Source: Paramyrothecium sp. XJ0827
Taxonomy: Eukaryota; Ascomycota; Sordariomycetes; Hypocreales; Stachybotryaceae
NCBI GenBank assembly: GCA_020881915.1
Contig: JAJFPB010000006.1
Span: 3,286,001-3,350,000 of the forward strand
Length of the DNA: 64,000 bases
Direction: 5' to 3'
The notes under the pieces were generated by a model, which was given only the letters and a program-made list of their open reading frames with translations, was not told the DNA's origin and did not search any database. Every line of letters starts with the position of its first letter. Position 1 is the stretch's first letter. The position numbers were made by a program, and so were the translations under genes. Positions 19,848-31,495 of the stretch are shown here, piece after piece.

Positions 19848-22800
19848 TTACGCTTCACACATTTTAGTATACATGCCGCCCTGAGCAAGGAGCTCCGCAT
19901 GCGTCCCCGCCTCAACGATTCTTCCGCTGTAAAAAACAAAAATACGATCTGCATTGGTGACAGTCGACAGGCGATGAGCAACAGCAATGGTGATCCTGTT
20001 GCCTGTAGAGGCTGCGTCCATCAGCGCAGACTGGACAACCCGTTCAGACTCGGTGTCTAGAGCACTTGTAGCCTCGTCGAGGAGGATAACTCGTGGGTTG
20101 CGGACCAGCGCTCGGGCAATCGCAATGCGCTGGCGCTGTCCACCAGAGAGCTGTGCACCGCCTGACCCGCAGGGCGTGTTGAGACCATCGGGTAGCGAGC
20201 AAACGAAATCCCAGGCGTTGGCCGCGCGGCACGCGGCTTCAATGGTAGCGTCGTCGACAGTGTTTTCCTCGCTGCCGTCTTGGTCGATACCCATGGAGAC
20301 GTTATCGCGGATGCTACCAGGGAACAGCGTAGGCTCTTGCTGCACGAGGGAAACGGCGCGACGATACAGGCGGGGGTTCACCTCGGCAAGATTGTTGGTG
20401 CCATCGACGATGATCTGGCCACTTGTTGGGTCATAGAACCGCTCCAGGAGGGAGATCATCGTGCTCTTTCCGCACCCGGAGGCACCCACAAATGCTACAA
20501 ATTGCCCGGGATTGATAGTCAGCGAGACGCCTTTAAGCACACGATTATCGGGCGCAAGAGGATATGCGAATTGTACGTGGTCAAGATCGTATGACGTGCA
20601 ACCGTTGGCTGGGACGATTGCGGCGTTCTGGTCGGTCTCTTTGACCGTGCCCTCTAAATCGCACAACCAAAAGAAATAGTTAGCAGCGGCATTTGCCTTT
20701 GTAAAGCCTGTTTCGTGTTAGCTACGGCCAAGCGTCTTAGAGTGGCAAGGTCCGACTTACTGCTCGCAAATGTGAACATGGTTGCACAACCCTGGCCGGA
20801 GAAATAGACACTCATAAAGGAAACAATGAATTGGTAAAAGTCGATATCACCAGCAGCGATAAGCTTCGAGCCCCACCTGAAATAGAAGTTAGAACATGCG
20901 GTCCTTTTGTTCTTGCTAGGGCATGCACTTACCAGAATCCTAGGGCTAGAACGAAGAACTCGATCGACTGGGTGAAGGCAAAGAAAACCATCATGGACAT
21001 GAGCGACAGCCTAGAATCAGATACAGCAGTACTCAGTTCGTGAGTGTAACGCGATAGGACGTCGTTTTCGATTGCGAGTGACGAGACGGTCCGAATGGCT
21101 GTCACACTCTCTGAGGCAATGGAAGCGCTCTTGGAGAATCTTGCGTCAATGTCGACATCCATCTTGGTCTCGACTCTAATCCGAATGTATCCTCCGAGGA
21201 CCATCGGAGGAATACCCGCGAAGACACCGACAAGTCCGAGCTTCCACGAGATGGCGATTGAGAGAACTGAGCAAACGAGAATGGTGACAATAGAGAGCAT
21301 GATCAAAGCGATGTTGAAACCCATGAGCTCAAACAGCGACTGCGCGTTCGAGTCGAGTCGACTCGTCAAAGACCCAATTGTATTTTCGGGGCGATCGAAA
21401 AAGCGCAAATCTTGCCGTAGGTACGCAGCAAACATTCGTTTACGAACATCATGACCGTATGCCTGCGTTCTAGTTAGACTTTCATGGTCGTGGTTTCGGA
21501 GTCTAGACTGCACTTACCTGAGCAATGTGGTTGCTAACCCAGCCCATTACCATGTAAACAAATAAGAGGCAAATCGCCATGATGAAGAACATCAGAGCAA
21601 AGAAGTTACCGCGGCTTTGGTCCAGCTCGGGATCAAACACGTCCATGACGTTGCCCAGGAGCAGAGCTTGGCCTGGATATACACCAGCTACTGCTGTTAG
21701 CCTAGAAACGCGTTTTCAGATGCTGGAAGTTGACTTACCTCCCAACATGCTGCTGAGCAAGGAGAGGATGTACCACCACTTAAGATCAGGCGTAGCTTTC
21801 ACAAGCTTGATGGCAGTGGACAAGACACCTCTACCCGAGGCGAGACCGTAGTCCTCCCGGCTACCGAGTAAGGTCAACTTTTCCCTTGCACCAGTGTCAT
21901 GCCGACCCAGAGATTGGCTCTGCTTGAGAGCCGTTTCTGTCTGCTCCTCTTGGTCAGAAGACTCGGAATCCGCGGCTTTATCGCTCGGAGCCAGGTCCTG
22001 AGCCTTGACCAGGGTTGCATAAGCACCGCGACGAGCAATGAGCTCATCGTGCTGACCCTGTTCGATAATCTTTCCATGTTTCATAACGACAATGTTATCA
22101 GCTTTCTGGATAGTCTTGAGCTTGTGCGCGATGACAATAGTTGTGCGGTCTTTCGAAGCCTCGTCGAGCGCCTTCTGAACAACCGTCTCGGCATGGGGAT
22201 CCAGCGCACTAGTGGCCTCGTCGAGTAGGAGGACCTTGGGTTCAGATATAATACTGCGTGCAATAGCGATTCGTTGCTTTTGGCCACCAGAGAGCAGGCC
22301 TCCTCTCTCGCCAATACGAGTGTCGTAGCCCTGTGGCAGGTTCTCAATGAAGTCGTGCGCAAAGGCCGTCTTGGCCGCAGCCTTGACTCTCACTAGTCGC
22401 TCCTCCTTGGAATCGTTTTCCCAGGCTGTACCAACGAGGCCGTTGCAAATATTGTCAAACACAGTGCCATTGAAGAGAACAGGTTCCTAGTTGGGAGTCA
22501 GCAGCCGGCACGAGGAAGCAGGAGCTATCTAAATCATTAAATGACGTACCTGCTGCACCAACCGCATGTTTGTACGAAGCCACTGCAGGTTCAGTGTGTT
22601 GAGTGGTGTACCATCAAGAGTGATCTCGCCACGGCTTGGGTTGTACCACCTCTCAAGAAGCCCGATGATTGTGCTTTTACCAGAGCCACTGGCTCCCTAT
22701 AGAAATACATGAGATGGTGCCCCGTGGGGTCTTTCTCGGATAGACTTACCACTAGAGCGGTTACTTTGCCTGCAGGAACGTGCAGGCTAAAGTCATCGAG

Positions 22801-24186
22801 GACGGTGATATTTGGCCGAGTCGGATAGCTAAAAGTAAGTCCGCGAATGTCGATCGAACCGTTCACATGGGCAGGCTTGTCCCCGGCGGGATCAAATGGG
22901 TTGATAACTGACACTCGGTCGATAAGAACGAATAACTCGGAGGCAGCGGTGGCTGCCCTGGTGAAAGTTACCATGTTGGGAGCGACGGAATTCAGCATAG
23001 CTGCCGCAATGACGACGGAAAATAGGACACTAGACGAGTGAGCACATGCACAGGATGTGATGTCAACTGGGATGGACTCACGTGAAAACTGTACCGATGC
23101 CATCAACCTCTCCGCGGGCAATCATGGCGATTCCTTGCCAGAAGGCGAGACCCATGCCCGCAAACACGACAAAGTATTCTCCAGCGAACAGCAGGCCATA
23201 GAGGATATTCTTCTTCTGACCCAGGGTTCGGGCCTCCTCCAAGTACGTGGCATAGCGATTGACGATTCTTGACCCCAGGCTGAAAGCCTTGATAGCCCGG
23301 ATATTACCGAGTGATGATTCTGCAAAAGAACCTGCTTGGGCATAGACTTTGAGAATGCTCGTCTCGATACCTGCATCGATACCTCCTGCGGTGCCGACCA
23401 TGATGATGAGGGCAGGCACAATGCATATCAAGATGAGTGTAAGCTTCCACTGGCTCACAAACGCAATGACGAAGGCAGCGACGAATGTTGAAAGCGCCTG
23501 AATCATCTGACCCAGCTTTTCCGATGTGCCGGATTGAATCAGTCGGCCGTTCGAGGTGGCTTGCATGGATATGGATCCTGCACTGCCGAGGTCGAAGAAA
23601 CTGATGTCCTGGCGCAGCGCAGAGCGCATGTAGTCGTGACGCAGATTGACACCCAAGGTGAGAGCAGTGTACGTCATGGCGGTCGAGTAAACGTAGATGA
23701 GGACGAAGCGAGCAATGCCGATATAGACAAAGTAGAGCCTGACCTTGGTCAGCAGAGCGACCCCTAATTACAGCATGGATTCGGCCGTGACGTACGATTG
23801 CTTGGACACTAGAGACATGAAGTTATCGGGAACATCCTGACCCGAGCTGAACCCGCTCAACAAGGTGATGAAGTTTCCCAGTACGAGGTTGACTAGCGCA
23901 AGGGCGACTCCGGAACCACACGCAGCAATGACGGCGACTGCTTGAAGAAGATAGGTCGTCGGTGTACCGTAGGAAAAGATGCGCTTTTGGCGGAGTGTCA
24001 GTGTCAGTGTGATGCAGAGGCGCCCGCCACCACAGGTGACGATGTGAGGGTGCAGGGGCTCACAATGAATGCCTGCATTGCGGACATTTGCTTCGGGACA
24101 GTCTTGCTAATGTCTAGGTCTTGAGAAGCAGGATTTCCACTGCCGTCCGTTGGGACGGCAGCGTCGGGGGGCGGTTTCTCGCTCAT
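19848..24186 (-). CDS. Full-size ABCB (multidrug resistance type) transporter
   Basis: Ten exons: 24186-24064, 23983-23796, 23738-23082, 23029-22750, 22696-22550, 22486-21739, 21693-21518, 21462-20933, 20876-20761 and 20707-19848. All phases close, giving 1,274 residues, the normal length for the family. Layout is TMD1-NBD1-TMD2-NBD2. NBD1 has Walker [10 protein letters not shown], signature LSGGQ and Walker [16 protein letters not shown]2 has Walker [10 protein letters not shown], signature LSGGQ and [12 protein letters not shown]. Both sites look competent. The linker between the halves is Ser/Glu/Gln-rich. The protein should export a hydrophobic metabolite or drug across the plasma membrane. 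It is divergent from a Zn2Cys6 regulator, with a shared promoter region, and flanked by oxidative enzymes. This suggests efflux of a cluster product or self-protection. No disruption is seen. Confidence 0.95.
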
Positions 24187-25310
24187 TGTTACGCTGCGGT
24201 ATGAGCCGATACCGTCGAAAGCACTGATACTGAGTCTTTTTGGCAGGGAGTTGGAGGGAAGAAGAAAATCCACATCCTCGGCGATTGGGGTCGCTTATTT
24301 ATAAAGTCTAGAAGAAACAGAGAAGAAAAAGAAATATAAAAATTAGAAAAGGGAGATATCCATGAGGCTCCAGTGCCTTGGCCCTGTATCTCGGATGCAG
24401 CCCCTGTTACGGCCGATTCCATCTATTTGTCTCCGGGGGCCGTGGTGGCCGAGGGCCGTGACAATCCACTTGCATGGTCGGAAAGTTTGGCCTGCAGCCG
24501 GCGTGACTCTCTGCGTCTACCGGCTGCTTATCGTCGAGTCGAAGCCAGCTTGAGTCATCGGGCTATGGAGTGGATTGCCATACTTTGTGAAATTCAATCG
24601 AAATTGTTTGTCGGGAGTTCATGAATTATCCGTTGGAATTGTGATGTGATGCGCGAAGTGGGGGATTATGCCCCGTGTGTCTCGATACCTGCGGGTCGTA
24701 AGACTTCATCGCAGGCTGGAGTTGCTCAGGGGTCGGCAGTGATATTCACGTCTGTTACCAGAGACTTGCCATGGTGGAATCTAAGTTCTTGGATCAAGCA
24801 AGCATCATTCTATGTCGCCATCTTGTGCGGTACAGAACAGTACAACGCCGTGTAATTGTTCTGTGCAGCAGGACAACAAATGCTGTAACGGCCGGACGCC
24901 GGGACGGGCGGCCCCCGGGCCACGCTTTCAGTCTCCACATTAAAAAGGCGTAACTCAACTGGGTGGAGTCCCTGGTGGCGGCGGCTGGTCTGTGGCTCTG
25001 GAGACAGTCATTCCAGGCGCGGATCCTCATCCTCGCCCAGCGCCGCACGCAGGCAAGGCTGGCTGATGCGTTTGTCCCTCCCAGACACTGACCAGCATGA
25101 CCAGCTTGGACGGCTCATTGCATCGCCGCCCTGCTCGAGCTTAGTCCAACCACGGCGGCGTTTGCATCCGGATGGGGGCCTACTAGCACGGGGAGGCGCT
25201 CAAACCTTGCCTCAGCATCGGAACTCGGAATCAACCCCACACAAGGCTCATTCTATTTTTGCTCCCCATTGCCTGCTGCTCCAATCCACTGAGAAACAGT
25301 CTCCTGAGCC
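24187..25310. promoter_or_regulatory. Divergent promoter region of ABC transporter and Zn2Cys6 regulator
   Basis: These 1,124 bases separate two head-to-head genes. A minus-strand TATAAAT around 24296-24303 lies about 110 bases before the transporter ATG. A TCCGGGGGCCG element at 24432-24442 differs by one base from the arm of an inverted repeat in the monooxygenase promoter. GC-rich CGG/CCG clusters lie around 24890-24930. No ORF in this stretch looks real. Confidence 0.5.
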
Positions 25311-25925
25311 ATGGATGACATGCAGCTGACTGCGAGCGACCGCGACGACACCCCCGAGTCGCCAGTCGCACCGCCATCCCAACTGTCTGGGTCCATTCTC
25401 CCCGGTCGCGGTGCTGTCAGTGGCTCTCCCTCAGTAGATGTAGCATTGGCTCATCATGTCCGTTCCGTGCTGACCAGGAACAGTGCGAAGCTTGCCGGAC
25501 TCGCAAGGTGCAGGCGTTCCCTTCCTTTGTTGTATCCCTTTGGTGTATCACCGAAATCACATATTCACTTCTACGAGCGCTGCCGCTCGCCTCAAAGCTC
25601 GCCCTTTTCAACGCTGATCATGTCCACTAGATCCGTTGCGATAGAGACTCCCCCTGCCTCCAATGTCGACGTGCCGACATTGAGTGCGTCCATCCAGTCA
25701 TCAAGCGCAAGGAGAAACGAACGCGAATTCTGCTTACTCCCCAGTAGTAGGTCTCCCTTGCATCTTGGCGTGACCTCGCTCTCCTCTACACCACCTTTGC
25801 GTCACTTCATGGCCTGACATGAATGCCCCCAACCAGTGAAAGAAAGATTGACCTCATCGATCACCGGCTGGAGGACCTGACCAGGTTGTTGCAAGACCTC
25901 AAGACGCACATCCCCGCCACCGGTA

Positions 25926-25999
<74 letters not shown>

Positions 26000-28112
26000 G
26001 GTAGGGACGCCCAGCGTGAAACTTCGCGGACACTGGCAGCTCTTTCTTCCATCAACTCTTCGCCAAGACAGTCAGTCCCATCAGAGTCGGCAGGGGCGGC
26101 GGTTGTGGAAGGAGAATCGTCCTTGTCGGCGCATTCCGTCTTCGTCAGTGACTTCCTGCAGAACTTCGTCGACCCGGATCACACCCAAGACCCCGACCCT
26201 GAGATCCAGAGGACTCTCGACGCTCTTTCTCACATCGTGACCGCATCGAAACAGCAACCTCGGATACGCGAATCGCTTCTACCCAACGCAAGGCCACAAA
26301 GGCCGACAAGTCAGAGGAAGTATGACCTGCCTCCCATTCAGAAGGCCGTTGCCCTGATCCAAGCAGCAAAAGGTGAGCACTTGATGTCCCACAAAGAGCG
26401 CTTTTGGATGACTCCGACTTACGCCATCATTGTCAGCCCAGCACCTCGCTGGCACTGGGTGGGTGTACGAATATGTGACAATGCAGTCCTTTGGGGATCT
26501 ATGTCTCCAAGTCTATTTCTCAGCGGACCCCTCGCCATACGACTTCGTCAGCGTCAACGCTGGTCTATTCTCGCTCTTTTCGGACTACGCTTACACAGCC
26601 AACATATCCCATGACGAGAAGGAGCAGTACCTTGCGTACGCTCGTCTTTGCCGAGACAATCTTGAAACTGGATTAGCCGACATGCCGTTGCATATGCCAG
26701 CCTCGGCAAATGTGATTGCCGCCCTCCTTTTCGGGGTTAGTTCAGCCAGCACCTCGCAGAAAATCTTATCAGGAGCTGAGATATTCAGGCATTCTACGCT
26801 ATCCAAACTTCGACTTCCTCCCTCTGCTGGTCCTTGTCTTCCAAGGCATCTGAGTTGTGTCAGACCTTGGGATATCACAGATTCAAACCTCAAAGTGAGC
26901 TAAAGTCAGAAAGCTCTAGGTATGAGCAGTTTCTATTCTGGACAACCTACTATGTGGACAAAAGCCTTTCCCTTCGCTTAGGCAGACCATCCACAATCCC
27001 CGACTGGGACATCACTATAAGCCTACCATCAGCACCTGGTAGCGCCGACCAGGAACCAGTTCTTGCTTTTTTCGCAATATGGATCAAGACTGCAAAATGC
27101 CAGGGCAATATATATGAGATGCTCTATTCTCCTGCAGCAATGGGTCAGCCTGATCAGGTGAGGCAGTCGAGAGTCGATTTCCTGGTGTCGAACTTGCGTG
27201 ACATCGGCAATGAGATGGAAAGGACCCAAGTAGGCTGCAAATCTGGTGCCATTATGAGAAAGGGGAAGAAGTATAATTAACGAACCTCGCCTAGGACGAA
27301 TGGCTCAAAGCCGCAAAGGAAAAGTCCGGGGACGACCTGATGGATTTCTACGCTGTTTCTGACGATATACTCCGACTTTCGTTGCTCACTCACGTCTACC
27401 GAGCAGCTCCGAGGGTTGCTCAGTCACCCACCACATTCAGTCCCGAATGCATCGAAGTGGCCAGGGCCACACTGAACAAGCATCACGACTGCATGGCCAT
27501 CATACACAAAACCAACGACATCCACTTCTCAACCTACATACACTGGTAGGATACTTTTACATTCTCCCCTGTCCGGTATTCGATACTCACACGGTCAGGA
27601 CCCTCCTCTTCGCACCTTTTGTCCCATTCATTGTCATTTTCTGCCACGTTATGGAGACCCGAGACGAAACTGATCTGGCCCACCTCGATGCCTTCGTCAA
27701 CTCCATCCATGCGGCGACCACGGTCTCCGAAGCCGCCGCCAAAATGCATCGATTGTTCCAAGTGCTCTACAACATTGCCGCGCGCTATATGGAGCTCCGC
27801 ATGCAGCATGATGGTCGAAAATCATCTGTCCCCGCCATGGATGCGCAATTGGCTGCTCTAGGATTTCCACACGCTGGACTCTGGGACACACATTCAGCGC
27901 AGGTTCAAACCGCTGATATGACGGGAGGAGATGCAACAGGTCTTCCCCCGAACAGTCATCACTTGGGAGTTGGCGCCAACGAGGCTTTTCCTGATCATCA
28001 GCCACTGAACCAGGTATTGTGGATGGGTAATGGGGCACTGTTGGAGGATTGGCTCTACAACAATCAGGCGTCGATGGAGGTACTGCAAGATGCCGATCTC
28101 GGTCCGTCCTAG
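25311..28112 (+). CDS. Zn2Cys6 transcription factor with fungal-specific middle homology domain
   Basis: Eight exons: 25311-25415, 25478-25507, 25631-25743, 25837-26372, 26437-26735, 26789-27229, 27295-27545 and 27599-28112. They close to 762 residues. The zinc cluster is split by an intron: CEACRTRK, then IRCDRDSPCLQCRRADIEC, a perfect Cx2Cx6Cx5Cx2Cx6C. A basic linker (KRKEKRTR) and a short coiled coil (LIDHRLEDLTRLLQDL) for dimerisation follow. Next is an Asn-Gly repeat from an 11-copy hexanucleotide. The middle homology domain follows (KAVALIQAAK, NAGLFSLFSDYA, CQTLGYHR, LRLGRPSTIPDWDI). Its position divergent to the ABC transporter suggests that it controls the transporter and nearby enzymes. 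The first intron (GTCAGT donor) is the least certain join. The gene looks intact. Confidence 0.9.
25928..25993 (+). repeat. Coding microsatellite (GGCAAC)11
   Basis: Eleven perfect copies of GGCAAC lie in the Zn2Cys6 regulator, encoding a Gly-Asn run between the coiled coil and the activation part. The unit is six bases, so copy changes keep the frame and would only lengthen or shorten a flexible linker. Confidence 0.95.
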
Positions 28113-28723
28113 ACGGAATAGGGATTCGCAAACTTCAGGCAGCTCTTGATAACAATACTCCGTAATCTAGGATCTCCTTGGCAGTGCTCGGATGTAAGCA
28201 ATGTACCGAGCTGCGTCACATTTTCTGCCCTGCTCTACGAGCCAAATTGATCTTCCCCTAATACCCCCAAAAATGGAGTCTTTAGAAAGAGATTTGTGAT
28301 GAACAACTTTTTGCAATACCAATACCCCTCTACTAGAATCAGGTGCCATAATACCCTCGATTCGTTGATTGATTCGATGCCAGCTCGAGGTCACTGCTGC
28401 ACTTACGACTATTAAAGCGCCATGAGCCCAAGCATCTTCTGCGAATGATTAGTTTCTCATGGTGAATAGTCCCATTGATGAAAGGAATTCTTGGTCGCGA
28501 GTTATTCAAATCCAATTACATATGATTTAAAACTCAGTGTCTCCATCAAATCGATCTTGAATATCTTAAATACGGTACACGACCTGCGTGCAAAGGTAAA
28601 TCTGCCTACGCTATCTTATACTCTATTATACCATAAAATAACAACGAGAATAACTCAAAATTATTCTAAAAATCTATTCCTCTTACACTTTCGCTAATTG
28701 GAAACAAGACAAGTTTGTGGCCG
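28113..28723. other. Convergent 3' spacer
   Basis: It separates the ends of the regulator (plus) and the monooxygenase (minus). AT-rich with poly-A-signal-like AATAAA-type stretches near 28640. No gene recognised. Confidence 0.45.
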
Positions 28724-30330
28724 TCATTGACTTTGGAGTTTGACGTAATGGGGCCACGCAACGCTCAAATTCGAATAAGCTAAAGCACCGAGAAGGCAGG
28801 CTCCAGTGGACAGCATACCCCAGACGATCCATTTCTTCTTAGAGTTGCGTTTCTCATGGCGCTCGATGGCCCTCGCGTGTCTCTCAGGTACCGGGAGGCC
28901 CGTAACGTAGGGACCGCTCATGGTGTTCTTGACGACGAGGCTGAAGATCAAGCTCTGGCCGAACCGCGGGAAGAAGTAGTCGACGAAGATCTTGGAAGAT
29001 AAGGTTTCCTTGATGGAGGCCGAGTTGGTTTGGCGACCTTGGTTGACCGCATCTACGGCGCGTTGGAATCGCTTCGCCTGAACTTCGGTGAAGACACGCA
29101 TCGATTTCGCTTTCTGTCAGCGATTCTTTCGAGTCTTTGCCTGCGAGTACAGGAGCAAGTGCGTTGATGAGAACAACGGAAGTCTCCATGGCGCCGTTTC
29201 CTCCCTGAGCGCTGATGGGATGCAGCTGTTCAAGAAAAAGGGTCAGTAATTTGGGGTTTTCGCAGCCCAGTGTACCTCCACGTACCTTGTGCGCAGCATC
29301 TCCGACTGTGATGATCCTTCGGTAATGCCAGCGTGGGAAAACGTGATCCTCGATGCTTACGAGCGAAGTTTGCAATCTGTGCGCGTAAAGATCCTCAAAC
29401 GTCGTCGTTTCCGTCAAATGGTCGCCAAAATGCTCCTCCGCAAGCTTACGCTCATCGTCTTTGGTGTACCTAGGAATGTCCTTGCCGTAGACCTTGTCGA
29501 CCTCGGTAAACAAGAACCAATAGTAACGGTCTCCGGGTGCGGAAATGATCATGTAGTTGCAATTCTTGAAGAAGGCGTTGATCTGCTGAGGTGACGCGGG
29601 CAGGCTAGAAGGCCTCTTGGAAATACCAAAGATACACTTTGATTCGCATTGAAGATCTGGCTATACAGTTAACAGCGTTGAGTAATTATGACTAGGGGTT
29701 CACTGACCAGTAAGTGGATCCGGCTGGAAGAGATCAGACTTTGCCTCATGTGCAATCCGCCACATTTCTTTCCTGATGGTGCTGTGGATGCCGTCGGCAC
29801 CGACGACGATGTCTCCGGTGTACTTGGATCCGTCTTTCGTATGAACAGTGACGGTGTCTTCGCCATGCTCCACAAGCTCCACGCGTTTGCTTGTCAAGAC
29901 GCGGTCCTTGTGCTTCAGGGCATCGAACAGATATTGAATGACCGTTTGACGGTCGACGAAGATCTGGGGGTATCCAATTCTGTCAAACTGTATGAGTATC
30001 ATTCGAGCATAGAGATTTTTCAACCACGTACCTCTCCTCCAACTTCTCCGAAAAAGTTTTGGGTTTCGTATCAACCCATGACTTTCCGCTAAACAAACGC
30101 ATGCGAGCGTTATAGTATGTGTCGCCGACGAGATCGCGAATCCTGTCATAGCATCCGAGCTGGTCTAGGATGCGCAGACCACTTGGCAGCAGGCCCAGGC
30201 TTGCACCGAGCTGAGGGGCAATTGTGGCATGTCCTTCGAGCAGAGTGTAGTCGATGTCGAACTTCTCGAGCATATTGGCCAGAGAAAGGCCCGACACGCT
30301 GCCTCCAACAATGATGACTTTGAATCCCAT
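28724..30330 (-). CDS. FAD-dependent monooxygenase (PaxM/salicylate hydroxylase-like), one-base frameshift
   Basis: Four exons: 30330-30032, 29979-29708, 29656-29286 and 29225-28724. The total is one base over a multiple of three. The homology shifts frame at 29096-29104 (SLTESEID joins [10 protein letters not shown] after an extra base), so about 480 residues are expected without it. Motifs are FAD-binding [17 protein letters not shown] at the N-terminus, [12 protein letters not shown] (the DG motif) and ITVGDAAHK (the second FAD motif). A C-terminal membrane segment ([19 protein letters not shown]) points to an ER-membrane epoxidase/hydroxylase like those of meroterpenoid and indole-diterpene pathways. 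The promoter has a TATAAAA about 85 bases upstream and a CCGGAG inverted repeat. The frameshift removes the last quarter including the anchor, so the gene may be dead unless it is a sequencing error. Confidence 0.85.
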
Positions 30331-30410
30331 ATTGCCGGACTATGAATGAGTGTGAATGATTAATAGCGAGTGTGCTTTGAAGTTATGAGATTCTGTTTGC
30401 AAGTCCAAAG

Positions 30411-30420
30411 GGTTTTATAC
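30411..30420 (-). promoter_or_regulatory. TATA box of FAD monooxygenase gene
   Basis: Minus-strand GTATAAAACC lies about 85 bases before the ATG at 30330. Confidence 0.5.
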
Positions 30421-30459
30421 AACTTCTCAGGCCAGTAAAACCCCAAGAGTCGCACATAT

Positions 30460-30503
30460 TCCGGAGGCCGGAGAGCTCGGGGCTGGGCGTCGCGGCCTCC
30501 GGA
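30460..30503. promoter_or_regulatory. 11-bp perfect inverted repeat, possible regulator site
   Basis: TCCGGAGGCCG at 30460-30470 and its exact complement CGGCCTCCGGA at 30493-30503 flank a 22-base spacer, 130-175 bases upstream of the monooxygenase start. Zn2Cys6 dimers bind inverted CGG triplets. A near copy of one arm lies in the ABC transporter/regulator promoter. Confidence 0.45.
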
Positions 30504-31495
30504 CGTGCTGTACAAGGTGGGGCCATTAATTGGCATTCCCGACTGACTCATTGCGACCCGGTCAAGCCCACTCAAGATTTGCGATCTCGACCTCCGTAAG
30601 ATTAATCGACTCGAAGGGTTTTGCATTTTTGCCCGCGCTAGCTTCATATGCTTGTTTAGATCTCGTCTCACGGGCGATCAGGGGCCCGGGAAGAAGCGAC
30701 CCTTGTGTACCTTAGATGTCTGAAATGCCGGACCCACTACAACTCCTTTCCGCAAGTAGTTCACAGGGACCCCTATAGCCACGCTCCACACGCACCCAAA
30801 CCCAATAAGCCGGCAACCGATGCCGACGATTTCCCTACGCGGATAGGGTAAAATTGGAAACTAAGGTGACTGTGAAAGAGCTTAACAATGATGAAGTTTT
30901 TTTCATAGGGGCTTTATTACATAATATACTCTAAAAGACTGGGGAAGAAAGGATAGATAGGGTAGTATGAGGGATGCCTCCGAAGTTGGGGCTGGCTCAA
31001 TTCATATTCAAGTTGCCCTGCACCCAGGTTGGTTTGGCTCATGCGAAGCGTTGATTGCAATATGTACATCCGCATATCCCGTGGCTGAAACTTGTAAAAA
31101 CCAGTTTCTAATTGAATTTCTATCGTCCTGGTTGGGGAAGTGCTGCCGATGTTGATACACTGATCACGCCCCACGCACTGCTGCCTAGACTGAATGACAA
31201 CTGCCTTTATGAGGCGAAAAAGCTGGCTCGATAATAGTTGAGAATCAATTACCGCAATGGAAGATAAGAGGATCATGCAACAGACTGCGCTCATTTGAAC
31301 TTGTTCCGTGGTATCCCCATCTTCGAAATGCAACGATGACGACACGACTATGGCTCAATGGTCAGCAATGGAGACCACAGAAACGCGGATGACCTCACCA
31401 TAAAATCCACCTCTTTTGAAAAAATCATATAAGTTCGAGTATGAATCTCGTTTTCTTGGCATTTGTTCTTCAGTAACTCTAAAATCTTCGTCAAA
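30504..31495. other. Divergent spacer before catalase
   Basis: It holds the promoter side of both the monooxygenase and the catalase. A 142-codon minus-strand ORF at 30917-31345 has no recognised motif, and its start lies only about 150 bases from the catalase ATG; I do not call it. Otherwise nothing is seen. Confidence 0.4.

Noticed and set aside
30917..31345. 142-codon minus-strand ORF before the catalase
   Set aside because: No recognisable domain, and it fills the catalase promoter. Could be chance in AT-balanced DNA.
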